From Rhynochetos jubatus (lineage: Eukaryota > Chordata > Aves > Eurypygiformes > Rhynochetidae), in the NCBI GenBank assembly GCA_027574665.1, contig CM050690.1, positions 36,277,357-36,341,356 on the forward strand: DNA of 64,000 nt, written 5' to 3'. The notes below the pieces were generated by a model. The model was not told where the DNA came from. It saw nothing but the letters and a program-made list of their open reading frames with translations, and ran no database searches. Below, in pieces: positions 34,843-45,682 of the stretch. The position numbers and the translations under genes were made by a program. Position 1 is the stretch's first letter. Each line of letters begins with the position of its first letter.

Positions 34843-37800
34843 TGGATAGGATCATTAAATGCTAAAATGTAATTCACCATGCAGTGTATGGAACTGAAAA
34901 TAAAATAAGTGTAGTTTCTTGAAGTTTAAGTAAATGTTCTTTTCTATAGGGAGTTTTATTCTATGTAATAATTCAATGATCTTCCCTGGTGGTGTTTGAC
35001 ACAGTAGTTTGTTAAAGTGTCATGCAATGAGCCAGGTGCAGAACTCTAGATGTTTTTCTGTTCAGTGGAGAGAACTTTGAATCTGTAGTCTTTTAGCAGA
35101 ACATATAATAGGCAAAGACAAGTCTGTCATACAAATCTAGATAATACGTGTTAAGTGAAGTTAATGTACAGTCATACTCACAGTAAGTAAAGGGAATTGT
35201 TTTCCCTAGTATAGATCACATGTATTTTACATTACAGAACTATCTTGGAACACTGAGTCCATGTCTTTTGACATACAGCATAAGAGCATAAAATTAAGAT
35301 AAAACATGAAAAGACATCCTAGAGAAACCTGTATTTCAGTTTCCATGTGTATTTTAATGAAAATGCCTGCGGAGTCCAGAAGCCAGAGTTTGGCTATTGC
35401 CAGACAGATTGGAAAAATGAAGGTGGATCACAGTAAATTAACCACACACCATGGCTCTAATACAGTTTCAATTACAGCATTATCTTCTGCACATGGGCTA
35501 ACTAGACTGTCTTAGGTCAGCTTCCTCTGGAAGCTCTGCTTGTATTCCAGACTCTTGTTTTAAGGCTTAAATTATGATTAAAGAAACTATTCCAAGGAAG
35601 AACCGTCCTTGGCTAGACTGAGCCAGAGAAGGCTTGGCAACTAACAGCAATACTAAATGTCAAACTCTCTTTGTTTCAAAGGGGAGATACCTGCTACTAG
35701 GGCATTCTTGCAGCAGATTACTTCCAGCTCTGTGCTGGCTGGTGAGAATACAGAGGGAAGAGCAGCAGACCTGGTGGGACTGTTACTCTTGCTGCAGAGA
35801 AGAAAGAGTGCTCACAGTTTGTTAATCTTCTGAACGCATACAGAAAGTGTCTCTATCAAAATATTAAAAGTTCACAGCAGATAATGCAATTAGGGTCTCT
35901 TCCCTCACACTGAGCAGACATATTTTTAAGGTGGCAAATTCAGCTGGTGAAAAGGAAATATGTCAGTTACCTTTGGAGCTAAATGTTGTATAGCAGAGCC
36001 TTTCATTATATGTTTATGGGCTGTGTTTTCCTTATATTCTGTGACGCATTCCATGAACAGGATGAATCATATTCAATAAGAAATTAATCTGTATTTTACT
36101 TTTATCCTCACCCTCCTTAGCTCAGTGTGTATCCCTTGGCCATCTTACTTTATGCCACTCAAACTATTTTCCAAAGAAAGAATTACTTACATGTAGGCTT
36201 TCTTCTGACATTTGACTCTAGATTACTTACCCAAAATTAAATTGTCTTTGAAAACCTTATCCAAGGCAAAGGATTTTTCTATCATGTTTTACAAATGGGA
36301 AGAGAATAATAAGAGAACTTGAAATCAAAACCATCTACACTGGACTCACAAAAATTGTGACATAGAAAGTTTGTTTGTTTGGTTGGTTCCTTTCAGGCTG
36401 TTTGGCTTTTGGTTTTGGGGGGGGTTTTTAGGCTTGTGCTTTTTTCAGATTGCTTTTTCTTAGAGTGCACTTTCAATATTCAAGTACAGTTTCTGTTGAC
36501 TTCATCTGCCTCCATGGTTCAGCCTTAACAATGGAGATATCAAAGCCTTGAACTGAACACTGAGAAAGTAGGAACTCACAAGGAAGAACTGATGATTCGG
36601 AACTATTAGTAGTCAAGAAAATGCAGGCATCTGTAGTTCAATGACAGAGGCAGATTCCCCAGTTATGCATTTAGTTGTTTTCATTATAAAAATCATATTT
36701 CTTATTATAAAATCCATCACTGTAAGGAAAAGCTGTTGTTAAGAAGAGTTCTTTAAATGTTATAGAAGCAAGTCTTAAACACTGTTCAAGCAGTTATTAT
36801 AAGGAAAGTTTATGGCTAATTTTAACAAGATAACTGGCATGTTTTTGAAAAATATTTAGGACATGATTGCCAGTGATAGAAAAGAACTACTTGGTATTCC
36901 AATATATCCCTCCAATTCTGTGTTCCATCTTACAGCTATTTTCATGTGTCCTAAGGCATAATATATACAAGCAGAAATATTTGTGATTTCTAAATCTATT
37001 AGAAAATATTGATGTCATTTTTTAATTACTTATACCTCTGCCATAATTTTTTTTCTCTTTATGTATGTGTACAAAGTACATAGAGCATATCTTCCTTAAA
37101 TACTGTTTCAAATTGATAGACTTTACATGTGGTATTAAGAGTACATGTGTGAAATTAACCGTAACTAGAATATTTTTCTCTAAGAAGATCCTGAAACAAT
37201 GATTAAGTACAGCTATTGACATTTTGTTTTGATGTCTGTGTCAAGAAATATTTTTCTGATATAAAAATGTTATATAAATAATCAAAGTGCTGTATTTCCT
37301 TTGTTTTCAATTGCTTGGAAAACATTAGCATTAATGAAGTATTAAACCAGCAAGGTTTTCCCTAAACTGCAAATGTTCCCTAATGCAAATGTTGAATTCT
37401 CTGCAACCACAGAAACAATAGTCTTTGATCTGAAATTGTATAATATGGTTACGTTTAGGAATCCTTCAACCTTTTGCCAGTATTTAGCTATTACTTTAAA
37501 AAATTTCATCTGAAATGCATCATCTGCTTTTGGTCTTGATTTTCTTGTCATCATCCCATGAAATGCCTGCAGCCTTTTGCATTCTGTATTTTAACAGTTC
37601 CCTGGACTATTTCCATGCCTTGAAGGATCTGTCAAGAAATTTTATTGTGCCAACATCATCTTCTGGACTGTGTTTGCCTTTAACATACCATGATAGTAAA
37701 CAAAGCTGAATGTAGAATTTGTTACCTTGCAATAGTCAGCCAATAGGATTAATAAAAAAAGCAGTTTAAAGTCCAGCCATATATAACAGGATATGAATTA

Positions 37801-39566
37801 AAGCTCAGTTAAACTGGGTGATCATTTTTCGATGATGAAATAACAAGAGTGTGTAGGCTTAGGGCTGAATCCTCTTTCATTATTCATTAATTAATACCAG
37901 GTGCTAAAATTCAACCTGAAGGTCTAAGGAGTAAAGTTTTGGAAATTAAAAGGTTTAGTAGATTTTTTTCTTAGTTGTACCTCTCCATGCCTTGCAGTGC
38001 TTCACTGATGATGTATCTTTCCTATCACAAAACCTTCAATGTTCTATTTCAAACAGTTATACCAAATTTCAGTGTCAGCAATCTCTTTGAATTTTTCATA
38101 CAAAGAGTAATCTAAAGTATTTTTTTAATGAAGAAACTGTTTTTTACCTTGTGAACTTTGTTATTTCTCGGGTAAGAAATAGAAAGAAAAAGAACTTCAA
38201 AATGTCTAAATTGACATCAAACATGAAACTGCACTTTATGCATCATACACACGCTATATAAATGTAAATAACTGCAGACTTTATTATTTCTAGCATTGTT
38301 TTAATTTTTAATGTTTTGAATATTCTTTTTAGAATGAAACAACCAAAAAATATCCATACTTTCTCCTCCAACCATATATATAATTCTCTCCTCTCTAAAG
38401 CATACAGTGTTTTTTACATAAGTAACTGAGTTTGCAGTAAATATACATGCCATACAGGTTCCTAAATTTTACCTTAATTGACAAGAACATTTGAAATTTG
38501 AAGACTAAGCCTGACCCTCCACTGATTAAAAATATTTTGAAGAAACCATAGCAGAACCACTTCTTTAGTACTTGTGACCTGGTGAACAAAAAATGTTTTG
38601 CTTTCTCTGTGGTTTTATACAAATTGTCAGAACACTATAGTTTTAAGAGTTCAAAGACTTAAGAGGCTGAAAACTGAAGAGGAAGTGGTAATTGCCTAAC
38701 GCTAAGTGATATATTAAAAGCATATGAGAGGTTTTAAAGTGTCTTTGTGTAGAAAATAATGATCTGCAAAACTGCTTACAGCAGTAAATTGCCAGAACTG
38801 TGATCTTCTAATACTGGCTTTACAACAGGTTCTCATTCTGAACAAATAATGTGCTCTTTGTCTTCCTTTCATTATTTTTAGAATATGTGACACTATAATT
38901 TCTGATAATATATGCTAGTAGCTCAAAGAAGGCTGCATGCCCCAGTAAGGAGCCTTGCCTTCTCATTCTGCAAAAGGACTGAAGTGGATGCTTCCTATGG
39001 GCTTTGTAAAGTTTTTAGCTCAGCTGCCCTGTAGAAATCATTGGGGTTTTTACCCAGTGAAAAGTGTTAAGGAGTGGTCTTTTTGTGTCATATTTTTGGA
39101 TGATGTAAATCCTTTAAATATACAGAAATTATAGCAATTTAAAGTACAAAATGCCCATGTGTATAAAGAACTTTTCTCACCTGTTTCCCAAACTAAGGGA
39201 AGTTTTTTGAAAATCTTAAAATGACACTTCTCAGATATAGCTGACCTTCAAGAAATCTATGGACTAACTTATGAAACCATCTTTAAACACCCTGAAAATT
39301 TCTGTGATGCACTGAATACTGTCTTTTTTACCTAAGACCCCAAGAACCGCTTTTTGAAAAACCATAATTGTATTAGATAATGTTAAAAGGCCAACGCAAA
39401 AGAAATTTTAATCATATGTTTAGTTCCACTCTTATTTCATGTTACAAGTCTGAAAATAATGATCATAAATGTTAGTTCTTCTAAGACCAAAATTAAGTAC
39501 ATGAATGAATGAATATTTTTTTGAATATTGGAGGTTTGATGGAACTTAATATCTTAATGGCTCTCA
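34843..39566. other. AT-rich sequence, no gene seen
   Basis: About 4.7 kb without credible coding regions or mobile elements. A T/G-rich stretch with a G9 run lies at 36370-36427. A slightly richer patch at 35630-35830 has a 63-codon frame with no recognisable motif. Confidence 0.5.
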
Positions 39567-39915
39567 TGTTTTAGGCCCAGCCGGGAACAAAAGACTGCAA
39601 GGCTGCGCACTCAGTCCTGATCTTGGTGGGATGGGGAGGAGAAAATACAAGAAGAAGTTCATACACAGACAGGAAAATTTCATGACAGGGAGGGATCACT
39701 CATCAGTTACAGTTACAGGCAAAACAGACTCAACTTAGGGAAGAAAATTCCATTTAATAAATTACAATCAAAATCAGAGTAAGGCAATGACAGACAAAAC
39801 AAAACTTATCTTAAAAACCTTCCCCCCCACCCTATTTTTTCTTCCCAAGCTACCTCCTCACACTGCAGTGGCACAGTGGAGGAGCGATGAGGGTTTCCCT
39901 GTCAGTTCAGCACAT
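39567..39915 (-). mobile_element. ERVK-like LTR, 3' part (split by CR1)
   Basis: Left piece of a minus-oriented LTR. On the plus strand it starts TGTTTTAGGCCCAGCC. It contains 'gggagggatcactcatcagt', 'acaggcaaaacagactc' and 'cttagggaagaaaattcc', matching the sense-strand 3' half of avian ERVK-type LTRs (compare 'ctgttttgcctg' in the solo LTR at 3 kb). It stops at 39915 in the middle of the LTR, where a plus-strand CR1 begins. The other piece resumes at 41478. Together about 684 bp of LTR remain. No matching 6-bp duplication is seen at the outer ends. Confidence 0.72.
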
Positions 39916-40797
39916 GAACACCTCAGGAACCTCGAAGTGCACAAGACCATGGGACCTGATGGAGTACATCCACCGGTCCTGAAAGAACTGGCAGATGAGA
40001 TTGCAAAACCTCTATCCATAATATTCAAAAAGTCATGGCAGACTGGTGAATTTCCCGCTGACTGGAAAAGGGGAAACATAACCCCCATCTTTAAAAAGGG
40101 AAAAAAGGAGGATCCAGGGAACTACAGGCCAGTCAGTCTCACCTCTGTGCCTGGCAAGATCATTGAGCGGATCCTCCTGGAAATCATGCTAAGGCACGTG
40201 GAGAATGAGGAGTTGATTGGTGACAGCCAACATGGCTTCACCAAGGACAGATCATGCCTGACAAATATGGTGGCCTTCTACGATGGGGTCATGACCTTGG
40301 TGGATAGAGGACGGGCAACCGCTGTCATCTACCTGTACTTGTGCAAAGCCTTCGATACCATCGTACACGACATCCTTGTCTCTAAATTGGAGATGCATGG
40401 ATTTGATGGATGGACTGCTGGATGGATAAAGAACTGGCTGGATGGTCGCACTCAGAGAGTTGTGGTCAATGGCTCAATGTCTGAGTGGAGACCAGTGACG
40501 AGCGGCGTTCCACAGGGATCGGTGTTGAAGCCGGTCCTATTTAACATGTTTGTCAGTGACAGGGATGATGGGATTAAGTGCACCCTCAGCAAGTCTGATG
40601 ATGACACCAACCTGTGTGGTGCTGTTGACACGCTGAAGGGGGGATGCCATCCAGAGGGACCTAGACAGGCTGGAGCGTTGGGCCTTTGCCAACCTCATGG
40701 AGTTCAACAAGGCCAAGTGCAGGGTCCTGCACCTGGGTTGGGCCAATCCCAACTACAAGTACAGACTGGCTGGAGAATGGATCGAGAGCAGCCCTGA
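39787..40797 (+). pseudogene. Chimeric ORF: antisense LTR joined to CR1 RT
   Basis: A 336-codon open frame. Residues 1-43 are translated from the antisense strand of the ERVK-like LTR. From about residue 44 ([16 protein letters not shown]) it is CR1 ORF2 reverse transcriptase: [15 protein letters not shown] and [14 protein letters not shown] at 91-125, [10 protein letters not shown] at 148-157, motif A as YLYLCKAFD at 182-190, motif B as [15 protein letters not shown] at 239-253, and motif C as SDDD at 270-273. Two motifs are damaged: the first catalytic Asp of motif A is Tyr184 (codon 40336-40338), and motif C is SDDD rather than FADD. A 2-bp loss near 40640 shifts the frame, so residues after about 286 are nonsense. 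The endonuclease domain is absent. Open but not a functional polymerase. Confidence 0.93.
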
Positions 40798-41477
40798 GGA
40801 GAAGGACTTGAGGGTACTGGTGGATAAGCTGAACATGAGCTGGCAGTGTGAGTTAACAGCCCAGAAAGTCAGTCGTATCCTGGGCTGTATCTGGAGAAGT
40901 GTGGCCAGCAGGTCGAGGGAGGTGATTTTCCCCCTCTACTCTACTCTTGTAAGACCCCCACCTGGAGTACTGTGTCCAGATGTGGAGCCCTCAACATAAG
41001 AAAGATGTTGAATGGTTGAAACTAGTCCAGAGGAGGCCACGAAGATGATCAAAGGGCTGGAGCACCTCTCCTATGAACAAAGGCAGAGAGAATTGGGCTT
41101 GTTCAGCCTGGAGAAGAGAAGGCTTCAGGGACACCTTATTGCAGCCTCCCAGTACCTGAAGGGGGCCTACAAAGAAGCTGGAGGGGGCCTTTTTACAAGA
41201 ACCTGTAGTGACAGGACAAGGGGTAATGGGTTCAAACTGAAAGCGGGGAGATTTAGATTAGATATCAGGAAGAAATTCTTCACAGAGAGGGTGGTGAAGC
41301 ACTAGAACAGATTGCTCAAAGAAGTTGTGGATGCCCCAGCCCTGTCTGTCTTCAAGGCCAGGCTGGATGAAGCTTTGAGCAACCTGATCTAATCAAGCGT
41401 GTCCCATTCCATAGCAGGGTGTTGGAATTAGATGATCTTTAAGGTGCCTTCCAACCCAACCCATGCTGTGGTTCTAT
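39916..41477 (+). mobile_element. CR1 LINE, 1.56 kb, inserted in an LTR
   Basis: The largest CR1 in the window. It begins inside ORF2 between the endonuclease and RT domains, continues through the whole RT and C-terminal region, and ends with 3' UTR ('gatgatctttaaggtgcctt') and a decayed octamer tail up to 41477. It sits precisely between two halves of an ERVK-like LTR: '...cagttcagcacat' on the left and 'gttgtctctgctgctacc' on the right. It therefore inserted after that LTR was already present. No duplication of LTR bases flanks it, consistent with CR1 integration. It shares subfamily features with the copy at 26 kb. Confidence 0.95.
40640..41390 (+). pseudogene. CR1 ORF2 C-terminal region, several frameshifts
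   Basis: Continuation of the RT reading in other frames. The frame of 40697-40999 carries [40 protein letters not shown] and LYSTLVRP. The frame of 41012-41305 carries [35 protein letters not shown] and [20 protein letters not shown]. Breaks lie near 40640, 40975-41005 and 41303 (a stop in place of the Trp of 'KHWNRL'). One codon is also missing in LGVLVDEKLN (reads LRVLVDKLN). It is inactive. Confidence 0.92.
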
Positions 41478-41812
41478 GTTGTCTCTGCTGCTACCTCCTT
41501 CTCAGCAAGGGAGAGCTCCTCACATTCTTCTCCTGCTGCCACATGGGTCCCTCCCATGGGATACAGTCCTCCACGCACCTCCCTGTCATGTGTCCTTTCC
41601 ACAGAGGGGAGTTGTCTTCTCTAATTACTCCAGCCTGGATCCATTCCACAGACGCCTGGTCCTTACGGAGCAGAATGCTCTGGCACAGGCTTCCCTCTGA
41701 GTCATGAACTCTTCTGAGGGAGACAGGGGATCTTCTCTCAAAGCTTCTCACAACTGCCATTGCTGTGACCCTTCCCCCGCTACAAGTCTCTTATCCCCAG
41801 AAACACAACACA
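41478..41812 (-). mobile_element. ERVK-like LTR, 5' part (split by CR1)
   Basis: Right piece of the minus-oriented LTR interrupted at 39915. It begins 'gttgtctctgctgctacctc', passes 'acatgggtccctcccatggg' and 'agcttctcacaactgcc', and ends 'aaacacaacaca', the inverted TG-start of the LTR. The word order fits the sense-strand 5' half of avian ERVK-type LTRs. Frames open on both strands here are LTR artefacts. Confidence 0.7.
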
Positions 41813-42819
41813 GTGACCATAACCTTTTCACTCTTAAATTATAAAATATTACTTCTGACCATTGGCTTCAATGGAGCTCTTCCAGGTCCTGTTGTGAGAG
41901 TGTTTACAATTAATTTTATTGACCAGTTTTAACGTCTCTTGTTTAGCTTTGATCATATTTTGTCCTGCTTTTTATCTAGTTAGCAATACAAAGCTGATTT
42001 GTCTTGTATGTTAAGTTAGTTAAATTGCTTTGGAATACTTTTAATATATGCCCACTGCAATCCAAGACTCCTTAGCACGTATCGCCAATTATAGTCCCAA
42101 TGAGTAACAGCATATCCAGTATAATTCTATGGCTATTGAAATTAACTGGCAATGAATATATGAAAGCAAAGCTGATTAGAAGCTTCAGCATGAGAATTAA
42201 TAATCAACAGGTTTTTATTTGTGAAAATCAAAATCTTGCAAGAATATTCCAAGTTTCAACAAAAGATATTTGGTGAAAATAATTCCCTAAATGTAAGATA
42301 TATTCTTTTTCATTACAGCCAAGACAGTAGAGAGGAAAGCCTCTGTGAGGGTGAATGATGTAAAAATTAGGTCCCTCAGTGGGAATGCAAACCAGAATGT
42401 GACAATGACCTAGTGTAAGAGAGTACAGGCCCCTGAACGTGACTGTCTCACTTTTTCAATAAACACACAAGGCACTTTGACAGTCTTTCATGCTTTTCAA
42501 AGACTTTTTTAGTGTGGTTAATGCAGTAGTAGTACTTTGTACATTTCATTACTGTTTTAAGAACAGCGAAGTGTGAGATTTTTCCTTTAGTTTTGGAATA
42601 AATTAACCCATCGTTATTTTGGGGATCTAGGGTGATGTTTTCTTTTTGTTGCAGTAGGGGCCAAAGTACATAGGAAGATAATTCTTAGTTTTATTGCTGT
42701 GTAATTCTAAATACATAGTAGCCATAAATCTCACTCTTTGGTACGTAAGCACTCAAGATACGTATGACAAGGTCAGTTGTATGCTCTAATAAAACATAGT
42801 AAGTCTGATTTTAATGTTA
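41813..42819. other. AT-rich sequence, no gene seen
   Basis: About 1 kb of unique-looking sequence separating the two nested LTR complexes. No coding region was recognised. Confidence 0.5.
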
Positions 42820-42869
42820 TGCTGGTTTTGCTTTGGACGGCTTTAATTTTCTTCACAGCAGCTAGTATG

Positions 42870-42911
42870 AGGCTATGTTTTGGATTTGTGCAAGGCTATG
42901 TTTTGGATTCG
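42870..42911 (+). repeat. 23-bp tandem duplication inside an LTR
   Basis: AGGCTATGTTTTGGATTTG (42870-42888) recurs at 42893-42911 with one T-to-C difference. It is absent from the related LTRs, so it arose in this copy or its close source. Confidence 0.8.
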
Positions 42912-43108
42912 CACTAAGAGTATTGATAATTCTGGTGTTTTCACTTGTTGCTGAGGAATGTTTGTACCAAGTAAAGGACTTTTTTGGTTCTGGTGCTGCA
43001 CTTGTGTTCCCAGCCTCTTCACTGCAAGAAGCTGGGAGGTGACATGGGGAGTGTAGCTGGTCCAGACTGGCCAAAGAGGTATTTCATTGTATAAAACTTC
43101 ATGCTCAG

Positions 43109-43115
43109 TATATAA
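43109..43115 (+). promoter_or_regulatory. LTR TATA box
   Basis: TATATAA preceded by ATGCTCAG, the same block seen in sense orientation in both LTRs of the element at 33-34 kb. The promoter is separated from its U5 region by later insertions. Confidence 0.55.
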
Positions 43116-43348
43116 TTTGAGGATTGACCAGGGGAGGGTTCTCTCTTTCTGACTCTGGCTCTAGGACAGTCGGCAGGTGGTGAATGATTGTATAATTTGA
43201 TTTATATTCCAATATTTTCATTAGATATTTTTAGGATTATTAGTATTATTGGTATAATTATTTTGTTTTGTTTACTTCAATTATTGAATTGTTCTTATCT
43301 CAACCCATGAGTTTCCTTGTCTTTTCTTCTGATTCTCATGCTCCATTA

Positions 43349-43480
43349 GAGAATCATAGAGTCATAGAATGGTTTGGGTTGGAATGGACCTTAAAGATCA
43401 TCTAGTACCAACCCCACTGCCATGGGCAGGGACACCCTCCACTAGACCAGGTTGCTCAAAGCCTCGTCTAGCCTGGCCTT
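43349..43480 (-). mobile_element. CR1 3' end, first piece (split by LTR)
   Basis: The inverted octamer tail 'gaatcatagagtcatagaat' and 3' UTR run to 'gtctagcctggcctt' at 43480, where a minus-oriented LTR begins. CR1 sequence resumes at 44289-44293 with 'acctt', a copy of the last five bases with one change. The CR1 lies inside the outer ERVL-like LTR. Confidence 0.92.
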
Positions 43481-44288
43481 TGTTGTGGTTTAACTCTGGC
43501 TAGTAAAATACCACGAAGCTGCTCTCACAAATCCCCCTCCCCTCCTCCAGTGGAGGGGAAGAATCGGAGGAAAAAGAAATAAGGAAGCTCGTAAAATTGA
43601 GATAAGAACTATTTACTAATTAAATCTAAATCAATATATACAGATACTAGTAATAATAAACACTTAAAATAGTAGAAAATGAAACATACAGTACAATATA
43701 TACAATATAATATAATATGATACAATTTCCCACCATCCACTGACCAATGCACACCCAGATGTTGAGGGATGCAAATCAGACCCAGAGAGCCCAAGAACCA
43801 CAGCCCGAGAGCGATTGCAGCCCGAGAGCCACGGCCTGAAGGCCGGAGCCCGTGAGCCTACGCAGCAGATTCCAAGCAAACCTTATCATTGATAACACGG
43901 CCAGAAAACTCAAAATAATCCACCAGCTCCCACACGAACAAGGCAGCACAAGAGTTAGCAGCAAAGCAGCTAACACAGGAGGGTTAGCAAGTGCCTGGAG
44001 ACACGAGCAAGGGAGTAAGGGAGAGAGAGAGAAGGGCAGAGTAATGGCTACCGGACCCCCTTCCCCACCCAAAGAGACCAGAACATGACGTACTATGGAA
44101 TGAAATACTTCCTTGGTTAGTCTGGGTCAGCTACAGTATCCGAAGCGGACAAAAGACCTTGAGTTCAGTACAGGCCATGCCCAGCACCAGCTGAGGCCTT
44201 ATCAATGTTTTCACTTACTGTCCAGCAACACAGTTCCCTGACAACCAGAGTAAAAGAAGTTAACTCTTTCCTGACTGAACCCAGCACA
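43481..44288 (-). mobile_element. Inner ERVL-like solo LTR with target duplication
   Basis: An 808-bp LTR. In sense orientation it starts TGTGCTGGGTTCAGTCAGGA and ends GAGTTAAACCACAACA. It interrupts a CR1 and is flanked by the 5-mers gcctt (43476-43480) and acctt (44289-44293), a 5-bp target duplication with one mismatch, the length typical of ERVL-type integration. The middle (about 43790-43880) is CpG-rich for this window. A CRE-like TACGTCA (minus strand of 44086-44092) remains intact. No internal retroviral sequence is present. It is the last of three stacked insertions. Confidence 0.85.
44086..44092 (-). promoter_or_regulatory. CRE-like site in the inner LTR
   Basis: Minus-strand TACGTCA in the context 'ccatagtacgtcatgttc', matching 'ccatatgatgtcatgctc' in the LTR at 33.4 kb. 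Here the CpG is kept, there it has decayed to TG. Binding by CREB/ATF-type factors is an inference from the motif. Confidence 0.4.
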
Positions 44289-44372
44289 ACCTTGAAGACA
44301 GCCAAGGATGGGGCACCCACAGCTTCTCTGGGCAACCTGTTCCCGTGTCTCACTACCTACTCTGTGAAGAAG
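44289..44372 (-). mobile_element. CR1 3' end, second piece
   Basis: CR1 resumes after the inner LTR with 'ttgaagacagccaaggatgg' and 'cttctctgggcaacctgttc', ending at 'tactctgtgaagaa' about 44372. With the first piece it makes a 5'-truncated CR1 of about 216 bp. Confidence 0.9.
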
Positions 44373-44444
44373 AAGGGAGGAGGTGTGTGAGGTGGGTGAG
44401 CAGCTGTGTGGTACTTAATTGCTGTCTGGGATTAAACCATGAAT
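44373..44444 (+). mobile_element. Outer ERVL-like LTR, 3' end
   Basis: The U5 end of the outer LTR: 'gtgagcagctgtgtggtact' followed by 'gggattaaaccatgaat'. It matches the sense-strand end of the LTR at 33.1-33.2 kb. The last bases and the flanking target duplication are not clear. Confidence 0.72.
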
Positions 44445-45659
44445 GTCTTGTGACTGATTAATTTTCTTAACCTTTGTTTATGTTTGCTTTTTTCTAACTA
44501 TTCTGAAGGACACTAGGTGGATGTCTGCCAAGTAAGATGTAGTGGCAATGTATATTTGCAGTTGTCAGTAACTGGATTACTCAGACTGTCAATTAAAACA
44601 GGGAGTATTCAGTTTCAAATATTTGAAACTAAGGGTTTAATGTACAAATTCTCCTTAGATATCTTATTTGTGCATACATACCTTTGCTCTACATTCATCA
44701 TAATTTTTCCCCCAGTGTTTTAACAAATTATGAGAAAATTCTCTTTGTACTGAGAATCTTTTGCCTTATTTACACCTGTCAGCTATTGTAGGCTCCTTAA
44801 TGCCATGATACATAACAAATCCTTCCTTATATTTGAGACATGTTTCCTTTTATTTGTTTTGGTTTTATTATCTCTACACCCTTTCACTAATCATTACTTT
44901 CTGTATTTTTGCAATTTCTTTACTTTTTAATTTTCTTTTCATTGCCAAAATGATGAGGTGGGGAGTAGCTGAACGATATCAAGATTTTATTAGGATTTGG
45001 TTTGAGACAGCACTGTGATGCCAGCACTGCACAAGATTACAAAGCACTGGAAAACCTAATCTTGTTAAACTTTGAGTTTCAGGTATCTGAACAGAAGTAT
45101 CCAAGTTACTTTAACATCACAAATGTCCTTACTTTCAATCAGGTTTTATTTTTGTAATTGAGTAATACTTCTGAAAATTGTAGCTTGTATTAATGAAGTG
45201 ACACTTATTGTGACTTGTGATGGGTGACAATCTGGCTGCAGCCATCAGAAATCAATTATTTTTGCCTGACAGGCTGAATTTTTTATATTTTCTCCAGATC
45301 CATGAAATCTTAGTGGCTGTAACACAGTAAATTATTCTACTGTGAAAAGGCTTTAGGAACACTTACCGTTCTTTCTTTTAACTTTGTGTGTACCACTGGA
45401 CATCTTTCTTGAGCTTTTGTTTCTCTGTCTGACTTTATCTTCAATCGTACTGTGTAAATAAACATTTGTTAGCTTACCTTTTTAAACTTTTTACTATTAG
45501 TGGTTTCTCATTTTTCCTATCATATTTTTGTTAATCAGTCTTGCTTTTCCTTCTTTTTTCTTGTCTTGTATCATGAGAATTTTTGCCCAAAGTTGACAGT
45601 AGTTTTTTAAAATGCATTTCCATGTTCTCTTTCCTTTTCTCTGTTTCTTTTCTGGTCTC

Positions 45660-45682
45660 CTTTTTTTTTGTGTGTGTGTGTG
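45660..45682 (+). repeat. T-run plus (GT)n repeat
   Basis: A T9 run followed by about six to seven GT units. Short simple repeat. Confidence 0.85.

Larger units (their letters stand above)
42820..43348 (+). mobile_element. Outer ERVL-like LTR, 5' part (split)
   Basis: Starts TGCTGGTTTTGCTTTGGACG and continues with 'ctttaattttcttcacagc', 'acaagaagctggga'-type sequence at about 43022-43040, a TATA block at 43109-43115, and 'tgttcttatctcaaccca' near the end. The LTR stops near 43348, where an inverted CR1 tail begins, and resumes near 44373. It has a 23-bp tandem duplication at 42870-42911. It is the same LTR type as those at 33-34 kb, sharing the word ATGCTCAG next to the TATA box. Confidence 0.78.

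Noticed and set aside
43776-44088. 98-codon minus-strand frame and 78-codon plus-strand frame in GC-richer sequence
   Set aside because: Both lie entirely inside the inner LTR. Longer frames there reflect the higher GC content.
42810-44450. Target duplication for the outer LTR (tgtta against gtctt)
   Set aside because: Only weak similarity and the exact 3' terminus is uncertain, so it is not claimed.
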